64,000 nucleotides of DNA from Novosphingobium sp. (GTDB lineage Bacteria; Pseudomonadota; Alphaproteobacteria; Sphingomonadales; Sphingomonadaceae), in the NCBI RefSeq assembly GCF_027486195.1, contig NZ_JAIXPP010000093.1:62001-126000 (forward strand). Direction: 5' to 3'. A program made the translations under genes and the position numbers. Shown one piece after another: positions 47,101 through 51,637 of this stretch. The notes below the pieces were generated by a model. The model did no database searches, had not been told where the DNA came from, and saw only the letters and a program-made list of their open reading frames with translations. Every line of letters begins with the position of its first letter. Position 1 is the first letter of the stretch.

Positions 47101-48946
47101 TGGTGATGCCAACGCCAACACGCTGATGGGCGGCAGCGGCGATGATTTCCTGCGCGGCGGCGGCGGCGCAGACGCGCTCAACGGCGGCTCGGGTTTCGAT
47201 ACCGCCGACTATTCGGATTCGACCGCGGCGGTCTCGGTCTACCTCGATGGCACTTCGGCCAATGGCGGCTTTGCCCAGGGCGATGTGCTTACCTCGATCG
47301 AGGCGCTCGTCGGCTCGGCCTTTGGCGATATCCTCATCGGCTCGAACTCCAACGAGACCATCAGCGGCGGCAATGGCGACGATTTCATCAACGGCGGGAC
47401 CGGCGCCGACACCATCGATGGCGGCGCAGACACCGATACCTTCACGTATGCCAATTCGGCCGGCGGCGTGACCGCCTATCTCGATGGCACCGCCGGCGTG
47501 GCTAACGAGGCTACCGGCGATCGCATCACCGACGTCGAGATCCTCGTCGGCTCCGCCTTCGACGATGCGCTGTGGGGCACCTCGGGCGCCGATACCCTGC
47601 AGGGCGGCAACGGCAACGATGTGCTGGTCGGCGGCGCGGGCGCGGATGTCCTCGATGGCGGCGCGGGGGCCGACAGCGCCTCCTTTGCCAATTCCGCCGC
47701 CGCGATCACCGCCAGCTTCGCCACCGGCAGCCTCGTCGTCACCGCCGCCGATGCGGTGGGCGACAGCTACATCTCGATCGAGGGCGTGGTCGGCTCCGCC
47801 TTCGGCGATACCCTGCGCGGCGGCAGCGCCGCCGAACTGCTCGACGGCGGCCTCGGCGATGACATGATCTTTGGCAGCGCGGGGGCAGACACGATCACCG
47901 GCGGCGGCGGGTTCGACACGATCGACTACTCCGCCTCGAGCGCTGCGATCACCGCGCGGCTCGATGGCACGGCCTCCAGCGGCGGCGATGCTGCGGGGGA
48001 CATTCTCTCCGGCATCGAGCAAGTCATCGGCACCGCGCTCGCCGATACCTTCCTCGGCACTGGCGCCGATGAGACCTTCCGCGCCGGCGGCGGGGATGAC
48101 ACGCTGACCGGCGGCGCCGGCAGCGACACGCTCTACGGCGAAGCGGGCGACGATCTGCTGAACGGCGGCCTCGGCAGCGATGTGCTCGATGGCGGCACTG
48201 GCACCGATACGGCGACTTATGCCAATTCGGCGCTCGGCCTTGCTGCCAACCTCGCAGACACCTCGTTCAACACCAATGAAGCTGCGGGTGATACGTATGC
48301 CAGCATCGAAAACCTCATCGGCTCGGCCTTCAACGATCGCCTTACTGGCCATGGCGGGGCCAACGTGCTCGATGGCGGCGCGGGCAATGATCGCCTCGTG
48401 GGCGGCGCGGGCGCGGATAGCCTGATCGGCGGCACTGGCACTGATATCGCCGATTATGCCCAGTCGGGCAGCGCCGTTGCGCTTTCGCTCGGTGGCGGAG
48501 GGGCGGGTACCGGCACCGGCAGCGCGGGCGATGCCGCAGGCGATACTTTGTCCGGCATCGAAAGCGTGATCGGCTCCGGCTTTGGTGACAGCTTCACGCT
48601 CACGCTCGGTGCGGGCTTCGCGGTCGATGGCGGCGCGGGCAGCGATACGGTCGCGCTTGCCACCAATGCCGGTTCGGTCACCTCGGCGCAGCTGGCCAGC
48701 GTGCTCAGCCGGGTCGAGACGATCGATTTCACCGCGAGCGGCACAAACGCCAGCCTCACGGTCGATGCCAGCTTCATCCAGACCGTGGCGGGGGCCGGCA
48801 ATGCCTCGCACCTCACGGTCGATTTCAATGCGGGCGATACGCTGCAGATCGCCAACGGCGCGTTCTACACCCAGAGCGGGAATGACTACACGTTCTACAG
48901 CGACAGCAATCAGACGACGACCGTGGCGCAGCTCTCAGTGATCTGA
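29162..48946 (+). CDS. Giant RTX (hemolysin-type calcium-binding repeat) secreted protein, 6,594 aa
   Basis: The type I secretion substrate, expected at the cell surface or released. N terminus: about residues 40-115 form a compact domain (DVVLVFTDGSRIIIPG) comparable to the N-terminal domains of BapA-type adhesins, then a charged linker, then an unrecognised beta-rich domain at about 285-435. From about residue 448 to 6,480 it is almost pure repeats: I count about 70 units of 75-95 residues. Each unit has RTX nonapeptides (GGxGxDxLx), a GFDTADYSAS segment, a beta stretch such as VTVRLDG, GGDAEGDTL and a GIERVIGSAFADTL segment. The last about 120 residues (FTASGTNASLTVDAS..., DFNAGDTLQI, ending QLSVI) look like a type I secretion signal. 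I saw no Cys, and no Ig-like, lectin or protease domain. Calcium binding is inferred. Confidence 0.93.
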   Translation: MVKIVRAKSGSAATPRGGKGSPELAPDAESSAQSAGAAGSKQDYGGAKVVQLDADDKARLGIKYAPFKVEIADVDVVLVFTDGSRIIIPGMALAAFSGRKPVILFADKEFSADETVGMVGEINPQSPSLDLHLSSADAAKPVETPKEPTGAVQPEDAAQAQAEAAAKEQKQHKSDLTGKALTEKISDSLPQSPASPGVMSARSVEPAPGDALGPAGIGKLVPKLTFELFNSEGVTRSTENGETVIKGDTGGPGSSKDSAFAAQSAPESIDGTSGNDVLYADDPAKAPQGNSLRVLHVVAEVPAKGLDLLQVLIPSLPAGYGIVNGTLTDKGWLVSIDQGRIEKLTTTTDAAGKVVPVPASQSHFAFDLELTYKLPPTAAQAAGNGFKDEFFFPVLLGLSADGKTSTYSVSVSTPFGIKDVTDQAGMTVKDPVTGDPIQVLFANPPGTNISAGAGDDHIHAGAGADKIDGGTGTDVVDYRLSGEGVDANLATGTGKGGAAEGDSYVSVEGLAGSDFNDRLTGDAGDNTLIGGRGADVLDGGAGRDTADYTHALDGAPAGTTGIEVFLDGSPSRGGEAEGDTLVSIEHVIATGRGDVIHGGDADEWIEAGAGDDRLTGSAGADRFDGGAGTDTLDYSGSATAVEARLDGAAGKGGDAEGDSATGVENLVGSAFDDTLTGDGGGNVITGGAGADRIDGAGGIDTVDFSASAVAVEVYLDGRASNGGDAEGDTYANIEFLKGSAFNDRLVGRRGDETLSGGAGDDVLEGGFGADTLDGGAGFDIASYAGSGVAVQVALDGSLRDGGDAVGDVFTSIEGLEGSAFGDRLGGSAGSDLLRGLAGDDVLAGLGGADTIDGGEGFDTADYSASRLGVTVRLDGTASEGGDADGDRLIGIERVIGSARDDSLIGAGADETLVGGEGNDILTGGAGADTLIGGDGIDTADYAGSGTGVTVTLDGAPGLGGDAAGDVLRGIETLGGSAFADRLGGDAGSNTLMGKGGDDTLTGDLGADTLIGGDGFDTADYSSAGGAVIVRLDGNASSGDIAGGDRLSGIERLVGGAYADTLIGDSGDNTLEGGAGDDTLRGGLGADALIGGTGADTADYSDSATAVQVDLAANAGAGGSAAGDTFSRIENLSGSNYADRLVGDAAANRLSGGGGDDILSGGGGADLLQGGEGFDTADYSASGEAVTVALDGSSGSGGDAAGDQLEGIEALTGSAFADRLSGNDSANTLSGGAGDDVLAGLGGADRLIGGTGFDTADYSQSATGVVVGTDGSVGIGGDAQGDTLSGVERVLGSGFDDRLTGGAGADTLDGGAGNDRLDGGAGADTLIGGLGIDLADYARSGAGVNAGLDGGANTGSDAEGDTYRGIEGFSGSAFGDSLRGSLDADILLGQGGNDILYGSAGADVLDGGAGADVADYSASSAGVRIDLSLGSASGGDAEGDTLTGIEGLIGTQFADTLGGSAGNDTLIGAAGDDVIEGRGGADVLDGGTGIDTASYENSRSGVTLTLDGSAGKGGDAEGDSVTGFERILGSAYNDTITGVGAAEILEGGGGDDRLSGAGGDDTLIGDAGDDILNGGAGADTLDGGTGFDTADYRASSAAVTVDLGAGSGTGGDAEGDRLSGIESVLGSGFDDRLTGGAAAERLSGGDGNDVLSGAAGDDTLLGGVGDDVLDGGTGADAIDGGAGYDRADYSLSGAGVSVYLDGTTGFGGTATGDTLAGIEEVTGSGHDDRLTGAGADETLRGGGGNDVLTGRGGADVLDGGAGIDTADYSTSAVGVTVDLALGTGTGGDAEGDTLISIEQLVGSSGADRLSGAASDDTIAGGAGDDVLSGGGGADVLLGGAGNDSLDGGAGADTLDGGIGLDTVDYSASSEGIVAGLGGSIGIGGDAQGDTLSGIERLVGSAFGDRLLGSLNDDALDGGAGDDILVGGDGNDDLRGGAGDDVLDGGAGADRIDGGDGIDTVSYGSSAQAVTVRLDGTISSGGDAEGDQLIGIENLSGSAYDDTLIGDAAAETIAGGAGDDVIVGGADDDRLLGGSGDDVLTGGLGADLIVGGSGINTASYADAASGVAIDLSGAAGSGGEAAGDMLSDIQRLVGSAFADTLGGGAGSETILGGAGDDTLQGSAGADVLDGGSGTDLADYSASDGAVTVALDGSIGVGGEAAGDQLVSIEGVIGSSLDDRLTGNSEANLLDGGAGNDVLVGGGGDDTLRGGAGNDLLDGGAGSDLIDGGDGSDTVDYSGSSSGVSVSVDGSVSTGGAAEGDRLLRIENLVGSAFADTLRGTAADDSLVGGAGDDVLTGRGGADELVGGTGFDTADYSDAASGVAVSLATGRGTLGDAAGDRLDSIERLVGSAFADQLTGSSQADTLEGGAGDDAIDGGAGADLIDGGLGHDTVDYSASLVGVNVTLAGGASAGGLAEGDLLTGIEEVLGSADGDIITGGAADETLRGGGGDDTLRGGAGADVLDGGAGTDTADYSRAAAGVALGLATGGTGGEAAGDSFISIEIVEGSEFADTIAGAAADDELRGRAGDDLLDGGAGADLLDGGTGNDVLRGGAGADMLLGGAGSDTADYSTSSAGIAINLDGSLSAGGDAQGDTLSSIENAIGSAFDDTITGTSQGEVLDGGAGTDVLSGQGGSDTLRGGAGDDILTGGVGADLLDGGTGFDTASYADSAAGVIVRLDGGPASGGDAEGDVLTGIEGVIGSAQNDTIIGGGADDRLDGGAGDDILTGGAGNDILLGGGGDDVLTGGLGADVIDGGTGDNTASYAGAANGVAVDLSGAAGTGGEATGDVLTGISRLIGSAFADQLGGGSGAETILGGAGDDNLLGSTGNDLLDGGSGFDTVSYAGSGAAVTAYLDGRAGSGGDGAGDVLLGIEGLIGSAFDDTLDGSDNADRIEGGAGNDTILGGGGNDLLLGGAGNDHIVGGDGADAIDGGLGSDTASYANSTSAVTVALDGTVGSGGAAGDTLTSIEVLIGSGFDDRLGGGAGSETIRAGDGDDSLVGSLGADALVGGDGTDTADYSGSTGAINTGLDGRTGSGGFAEGDVLSGIERLVGSGFGDILAGGIGSETLGGGGGDDTLTGSIGADALIGGTGFDTADYSASASGVTIATDGSVGSSGDAAGDTLAGIERVVGSAFADTLGGSAGADALEGGAGNDVLSGGAGNDTLLGGSGDDTITGGSGADVIDGGSGFDRLSYAASGAAIWLDLPSGLGSGGDAAGDQVSGIEQVEGSDFDDTITGSGADEVLSGGAGNDTLSGGAGSDALSGGLGNDVLSGGAGADALDGGSGFDTADYSASTAAVQITLDGSTATGGDAEGDSLTGIERVVGSAFGDTILGGSAAETLEGGGGGDTLSGGGGGDTLLGGAGDDLLRGGGGADVLSGGEGFDTADYGASDAAVQVVLDGSPAQGGDAAGDVLTGIERVNGSAFDDALTGSEGADTLSGGAGDDRLVGLGGDDTLLGGSGDDTLEGGAGADRIDGGTGFDTVTYAASSAGVTASLGGTVGTGDDAAGDTITNVEVLQGSAFADTLTGRSGADTLLGDAGDDTLVGTAGSDTLDGGDGFDTADYSASAAGVAVNLDGTASAGGDAAGDSLTAIERVVGSAQADTLRGADGNDTLEGGGGNDTLLGGAGADTLLGQAGDDMLVGGLGADVLDGGLGTDTVDYSASASGVNAGLDGGANAGGDAAGDTIANAEVLIGTAFSDTLRGGTGAETLLGGTGDDILKASAGADVLDGGTGFDMADYAASSAGVTVNLATGSGMGGDAQGDTLIGIERVAGSAQADRLTGSGNADVLEGGGGNDTLTGGAGSDVLDGGAGTDTADYSGSIQAVRVALDGSVGTGGDAEGDTLIGIEIVIGSAQGDTLIGADADETLQGGAGDDALVGGGGADALVGGDGIDTADYSAAAARVAVALDGSAGTAGDATGDTLTTIERLIGSSFDDTLGGSAGDDIILGGAGADTISGDAGNDTLSGGAGDDTLIGGAGADAMDGGIGFDTASYAASASAVTVTLGGAAGSRGDAAGDTLVSIEQLIGSAFDDRLTGSAANETLRAGAGNDVVSGGDGDDQLFGDAGDDTLVGGTGADALDGGAGFDTVSYATSLGAVTINLDGSASGGGDADGDAITNVERVIGSDFNDVFNGSATADQIEGGAGDDVFNASAGADVLTGGGGFDTADYSASSAGITVRMDGTASAGGLAEGDVLAGIEKVIGTALADTVTGSAAADTILGQDGNDTLSGGAGADTLLGGTGDDILIGGAGADVLDGGAGFDTADYSGATSAVAARMDRVTGTLGDGLGDVLDGIERLVGSALADSLLGSADADAIEGGAGDDLIQGAAGDDALLGGSGNDVIEGGLGADRIDGGADTDIADYAKSAAGVTVASDGSAGSGGDAAGDVLTGIETIRGSAFADTLGGSAGADTLFGQLGDDVLAGLGGADVLTGGEGFDTADYSASASAVVVDLGAGTGSAGDAAGDLLSGIERVVGSALADSLTGSGNADTLEGGSGDDQLNGGAGADTLLGSAGNDTLIGGSGGDILDGGDGFDTADYSANTQGISVYNNGVDQGSGGAATGDLLIGIERVLGSAFADTLVGGTADETLVGNDGNDVIEGGSGADVIDGGAGFDTASYAHAAAAVTVSIGAGGASGSGSAGEAAGDVLIGIDRLVGSDHADTLIGGAAVDTLEGGEGDDTLVAGAGIDTMIGGSGNDTADYSGAGGGIAIALDGSAGIGDIAAGDRLTEIEGVLGSAFADTITGAFSNDTLSGGGGDDTLSGGNGADRILGGAGNDLLSGDGGADVLDGGTGIDTVSYAGSVGAVIVDLAAGTATGGDAAGDTFIAIERFTGSRGGDTFVGAGGDDWFDGFDGNDTLSGGGGNDTLLGGIGDDTIAGGAGADTIDGGAGFDTADYSASAAGVTIQTGGTSSGGDAEGDTLANIERVTGSAFADRFEGRSADEAFVGGAGDDVFVASGGADIYRGDAGNDAADYSASTSSGMVIYMDGGFGAIGDAAGDRLFDIETVIGSAQNDTIYAGASGSTIQAGGGNDTLIGADGADLLDGGAGDDTIITGLGADQVTGGLGTDIADYRNSNAAVTVANNGSAGVGGWAAGDVLSGIEVIYGSANYGDTLRGGTTAASALYGWGGNDTFVSFSQADAIDGGTGADAVDYSASLAGVTVRLDGTASSGGDAEGDTVIGVERVIGSVLADTLIGAGFNETLLGGDGDDTLIGGAGADTLDGGAGFDTADYSSAGGVVARMDGTPGSAGEANGDVLIGIERVIGSALADVIYGSAGADTILGGGGDDVLAPGLGADSLDGGAGTDMVDYASSASALTVNLSDASLSTGLAQGDTYANIEVWSLSAFNDTFIGSAGAETVYGNDGNDTLDAGEGNDSLYGGNGNDTLTGGVGADSIDGGAGIDTVDYSASVAGITINLGTGTNNTGGDAEGDFFEPGTIENAIGSANDDTIVGTTGANNLKGGAGNDVILGGAGADVMDGGAGIDTVSYLGATVAVTVSLQSGSGSGGDAAGDTLTGFENIQGGNAADRLTGDGNANTIWGSFGADIIQGGAGNDTLFGDDGDDTVEGGAGADVMDGGSGTNTLSYASAGSAVAFNLGAGTGTLGDALGDTFTSFVHAIGSGFNDTIVGNLAQNNIRGGNGDDLIDGAAANDVLFGDAGNDTFLGGAGTDSMDGGAGTDTVDYSAASVAVIADLTAAIGSAGDALGDVYVSIENLTGTAFGDTLYGNSSNNVLTGGDGDDALIGLAGNDTILGGNGNDRISGGTGADVLDGGAGTNTLFYGTNPLNPESVSVTTGVTINLDGVTLGVGGDAAGDTYKNFQFIYLTNQNDSVTGTAAAEWFRGLGGADAINGGGGIDTASYYGSTLGVTVGLDGSAGSSGEAQGDVLTNVEILQGTAFDDTLWGSSGNDTLYGMEGNDTLRGDAGSDALDGGNGSDTVSYAASTSSVVASLLAGSGSAGDAAGDSYVSIENLTGSNSSDTLYGDANANTLMGGSGDDFLRGGGGADALNGGSGFDTADYSDSTAAVSVYLDGTSANGGFAQGDVLTSIEALVGSAFGDILIGSNSNETISGGNGDDFINGGTGADTIDGGADTDTFTYANSAGGVTAYLDGTAGVANEATGDRITDVEILVGSAFDDALWGTSGADTLQGGNGNDVLVGGAGADVLDGGAGADSASFANSAAAITASFATGSLVVTAADAVGDSYISIEGVVGSAFGDTLRGGSAAELLDGGLGDDMIFGSAGADTITGGGGFDTIDYSASSAAITARLDGTASSGGDAAGDILSGIEQVIGTALADTFLGTGADETFRAGGGDDTLTGGAGSDTLYGEAGDDLLNGGLGSDVLDGGTGTDTATYANSALGLAANLADTSFNTNEAAGDTYASIENLIGSAFNDRLTGHGGANVLDGGAGNDRLVGGAGADSLIGGTGTDIADYAQSGSAVALSLGGGGAGTGTGSAGDAAGDTLSGIESVIGSGFGDSFTLTLGAGFAVDGGAGSDTVALATNAGSVTSAQLASVLSRVETIDFTASGTNASLTVDASFIQTVAGAGNASHLTVDFNAGDTLQIANGAFYTQSGNDYTFYSDSNQTTTVAQLSVI
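30500..48600 (+). repeat. About 70 tandem RTX super-repeats inside the giant protein gene
   Basis: The coding sequence repeats with a period of roughly 225-290 bp. Each unit begins around a GATACGGCGGACTAT-like block (DTADY) and carries several GGCGGCGCGGGC-like blocks (GGAG). Units differ by the number of nonapeptides between the conserved segments (two to four), so the period is not constant. Units to about 44 kb are very alike. Those beyond about 45 kb are visibly more diverged, with more Asn, Tyr, Phe and Trp. The count is by eye, from the DxxxY segments. Confidence 0.9.
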
Positions 48947-49054
48947 GGGGCCGGGCCATCCGTTTTCCGCAAGGGTGACTTGCGCGGCGCGCGGCTGGTG
49001 GCCGGGCGCAGCAGCGGTACAACGGGGCCGACGCCGCTAGAAGGTTCCGCCCCG

Positions 49055-49660
49055 ATGTCCGATATCTCAGACCCCACCGATCACGCCTTCTCGCCCTCGG
49101 TCAAGGCCGCGCAGATCCGCAAGGGCTCGCGCCACCACTATGCCGGGATGATCATGGCCGACCGCATCGATGCCCGCCTTGCCGCCTTCGTCGCCGATGT
49201 GCGCAGCTTCTATCTCGGCACCGCCAGCGCCGATGGCCAGCCCTATATCCAGCATCGCGGCGGGCCGAAGGGTTTCCTCAAGGTGCTCGACGACCAGCGC
49301 CTCGCCTTCGCCGACTATCGCGGCAACCGGCAGTACATCACCACCGGCAACGCGGCGGAAAACGGCAAGGCCTTCATCTTCCTGATGGACTACGCCAATC
49401 GCCGCCGCATCAAGGTCTGGGGCGAACTCGCGGTGATCGAGGGCGATGCCGATCTCAACGAAGCGCTCGCCATGCCCGGCTATCGCGGCGTTCCCGAACA
49501 GGCGATGGTCTTCACGATCACCGCGTGGGACATCAATTGCCCCCAGCACATTCCCCAGCTTCTTCCCGCTGAAGACGTGGCCGAAGCGCTCGCGGCACGC
49601 GACGCGCGGATCGCCGCGCTCGAAGCACAACTCGCCGCCCTTTCAAAAAATGGAACGTAG
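49055..49660 (+). CDS. Pyridoxamine 5'-phosphate oxidase family (FMN-binding split barrel) protein
   Basis: A 201-residue flavin-reductase-fold protein. The split-barrel region runs from FYLGTASADGQPYIQHRGGPKGFLKVLDD to DYRGNRQYITTGNAAENGKAFIFLMDY, followed by RIKVWGELAVIEGD, all typical of this family. The C-terminal end is helical and possibly coiled-coil (VAEALAARDARIAALEAQLAAL). Probably binds FMN or F420/heme; the reaction is unknown. ATG 49055 is chosen as the start that gives a soluble protein; earlier in-frame codons at 48980 lead through unrelated sequence. It follows the giant RTX gene by 108 bp but has no clear functional tie to it. Confidence 0.82.
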   Translation: MSDISDPTDHAFSPSVKAAQIRKGSRHHYAGMIMADRIDARLAAFVADVRSFYLGTASADGQPYIQHRGGPKGFLKVLDDQRLAFADYRGNRQYITTGNAAENGKAFIFLMDYANRRRIKVWGELAVIEGDADLNEALAMPGYRGVPEQAMVFTITAWDINCPQHIPQLLPAEDVAEALAARDARIAALEAQLAALSKNGT

Positions 49661-49882
49661 TGTTGCAGTTTATCCCCCTACCGAAGCCACATCCGCATTC
49701 CTACATAGAGTAAGCAGCCGCCGGTTCCCCCCTCCCTTCCCGGCGGCCACCAGCGCTCTGGCGGCACATCCCTGGCCGCACAGAGCCCCAGCACCCGGGC
49801 GGGTCTCATCCCCCCGCACTCCCGCCCGGGTGCCACCCTTTCCCCGATTGTCCCGCTCCCCCAGCCTCACGAAAGGCCCGTC

Positions 49883-50347
49883 ATGTCGCGTCCGCCGCTC
49901 CCGCCCTTCACCGCCGAAACCGCCGCGCAGAAGGTGCGCCTCGCCGAAGATGCGTGGAACACCCGCGATCCCCAGCGCGTCGCGCTCGCCTATACCGAGG
50001 ACACCGAGTGGCGGAACCGCGCCGAGTTCGTGCAGGGCCGCGCTGCGGTCGAAGCCCTGCTCACCCGCAAGTGGGCGCGCGAGCTCGACTACCGCCTCGT
50101 CAAGGAACTCTGGGCGCATGATGGCAACCGCATCGCGGTGCGCTTCGCCTATGAATACCACGACGACAGCGGCCAGTGGTTTCGTGCCTACGGTAACGAG
50201 AACTGGGAGTTCGACGAACACGGCCTCATGCGCCGCCGCATCGCCAGCATCAACGAGCATCCCATCCGCGCCGACGAGCGCAAGCTCGATTGGCCGCTCA
50301 GCCGCCGCCCCGACAATTACCCCAGCCTCACCGCGCTGGGCTTCTGA
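49883..50347 (+). CDS. DUF1348 family (NTF2-like fold) protein
   Basis: A 154-residue protein of the DUF1348 group of the SnoaL/NTF2-like fold. Family pattern seen: [35 protein letters not shown], then [42 protein letters not shown] and the end [14 protein letters not shown]. These proteins often accompany redox enzymes; no catalytic role is known for this type. The 222 bp before it show nothing I can support apart from C-rich sequence. It precedes a small membrane-protein gene by 11 bp. Confidence 0.85.
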   Translation: MSRPPLPPFTAETAAQKVRLAEDAWNTRDPQRVALAYTEDTEWRNRAEFVQGRAAVEALLTRKWARELDYRLVKELWAHDGNRIAVRFAYEYHDDSGQWFRAYGNENWEFDEHGLMRRRIASINEHPIRADERKLDWPLSRRPDNYPSLTALGF

Positions 50348-50358
50348 AAGCCAGACCG

Positions 50359-50610
50359 ATGAAACCCGCCCGCACCCGCCTGCCCGTCCTGCACCTCTGC
50401 TTCGAACGCCTCAGCGCCAAGCCGGAATGGCTGGAAAGCTGGCTGCTCGGCTGGGCCCTCCTCCTCGCCTGGGGCGCGTTCGCGTTCCTCGTCATCCCCG
50501 CAAGCCTCACCGCAACCGCCGCGCAGACGGTGTTCTTCGCGGGCCTCTTCCCGTGGATATTGCTGCCGGTCGTGGCGGCCTCCGGCTCGAAGCCCTGCGG
50601 GAAGGGCTAG
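50359..50610 (+). CDS. Small hypothetical membrane protein
   Basis: An 83-residue protein with a short basic N terminus and two hydrophobic segments (about residues 26-46, WLESWLLGWALLLAWGAFAFL, and 55-75, TVFFAGLFPWILLPVVAA). No family recognised. It starts 11 bp after the DUF1348 gene in the same direction, so it is probably cotranscribed. Codon use fits the genome. Confidence 0.6.
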   Translation: MKPARTRLPVLHLCFERLSAKPEWLESWLLGWALLLAWGAFAFLVIPASLTATAAQTVFFAGLFPWILLPVVAASGSKPCGKG

Positions 50611-50643
50611 GCGCTAATAACCTTACGCCCATCCTTTCCCGTC

Positions 50644-50726
50644 ACCCCGTGCTTGACACGGGGTCAGGCTGCTCTTCCGGCGCAGCGCCGAAAAAGAAAA
50701 GCCAAGGCCCGGATCAAGTCCGGGCC
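50644..50726. repeat. REP-like element with two hairpins between convergent genes
   Basis: Two perfect short palindromes: ACCCCGTG-CTTGA-CACGGGGT at 50644-50664 and GGCCCGGA-TCAAG-TCCGGGCC at 50706-50726. The loops are complementary in type (CTTGA and TCAAG), and the pair is bounded by GTCACCCC and GGCCGACG. This is the general form of the interspersed palindromic repeats common in sphingomonad and related genomes. It lies between two convergent genes, where it may also stop transcription on both strands. Confidence 0.75.
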
Positions 50727-50805
50727 GACGATTTCATGTGACGTCATCCTGTTCTGGGCGGTGCAGGCAAGTTCGGCGGATGGCGAAGCGACCGAGATTG
50801 GGTGG

Positions 50806-51390
50806 TTAGGCGATGGTCCGCTTTTGGCCCGACTTAGGGCTTAACCGCCGCCACTTCCTCCCGAACCACGCGCCAGCAAAGCCAAAAGACGCGCTCAGGC
50901 CAGCAAAAGTCATCATGGCCGACCATCCGCCGCCGTCAGACATAACGGATTGCCAGGAGGTCAGCAGCGTCGTTCGCCCGGAAGGATATGCAAAACAATC
51001 GAAGAAGTCGCCGTTCCAATAGGAGAGCACGAACCGGTCTGTCGCCGCCGGGTGGAATGAGGTTTCTTGGGCACACCCTACGCGAAAGACATTGCCCGAC
51101 TGATCTCCGTCGATGCCGATGGACGCGGCGACGTCCGACCTTCCTTCTGTCGCAGCCCAGCGCCGCATGGCATCGTCCGGAGGGTTTGTTCCAATTCTTG
51201 CACGAAAGCTGTTTGCGAAGATTGCGGCTGACTTCAAATCAGCGAGCGCGATTTGATGAGCTTCAACGCTGCGCTGAGCAGTGAAAGGAACGGATGCCGC
51301 AATTAAGGCGAAGCCCAGCGCTAAGGCCACCGCCAACAAAGACGCTGTTGCAGAAACGATTTTCGCCACGAGTACATGATAGCCAATCAT
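50806..51390 (-). CDS. Hypothetical membrane protein with two helices
   Basis: A 194-residue protein with a hydrophobic segment near the N terminus (about residues 11-36) and a second one near the C terminus (about 158-178), with a soluble loop containing two Cys (VGCAQE and FFDCFA) between them that could form a disulphide in the periplasm. The C-terminal tail is strongly basic. No family recognised. The sequence is slightly less GC-rich than its neighbours. Convergent with the small membrane-protein gene at 50359, with the REP-like element between them. Confidence 0.6.
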   Translation of the reverse strand: MIGYHVLVAKIVSATASLLAVALALGFALIAASVPFTAQRSVEAHQIALADLKSAAIFANSFRARIGTNPPDDAMRRWAATEGRSDVAASIGIDGDQSGNVFRVGCAQETSFHPAATDRFVLSYWNGDFFDCFAYPSGRTTLLTSWQSVMSDGGGWSAMMTFAGLSASFGFAGAWFGRKWRRLSPKSGQKRTIA

Positions 51391-51527
51391 GCGGCGGTGG
51401 CAACGGGACCGGCTGCTTGATGGGCTTCGACCAGCTCCTTACGACCGACATTGGGCGCCAACGGTCGTTCGAACTTGTCTACCCGGTCTGTCTTCCCGCG
51501 CCAGCATCATGCCTGAAGCGCACCTCA

Positions 51528-51612
51528 CCTCGTCATTGCGAGCGTAGCGAAGCAATCCAGAGCGCAATGCACATCGGCTCTGGATTGCTTCGCTACGCTC
51601 GCAATGACGAGG
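51528..51612. repeat. 36-bp perfect inverted repeat (interspersed palindromic element)
   Basis: Left arm 51528-51563 begins CCTCGTCATTGCGAGCG; right arm 51577-51612 is its exact reverse complement, with a 13-bp spacer. The CGTCATTGCGAGCGTAGCGA core is a palindromic sequence seen scattered in many alphaproteobacterial genomes. It lies downstream of the DUF779 gene, where it could act as a hairpin at the transcript's 3' end. No gene is visible from 51391 to 51637. Confidence 0.85.
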
Positions 51613-51637
51613 CGGAAGAAACGGCGACACGAATTCC

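Noticed and set aside
30500..48600. CRISPR-like regular repeats
   Set aside because: The periodicity is in frame, codes for RTX motifs and has no spacer/repeat structure of fixed length.
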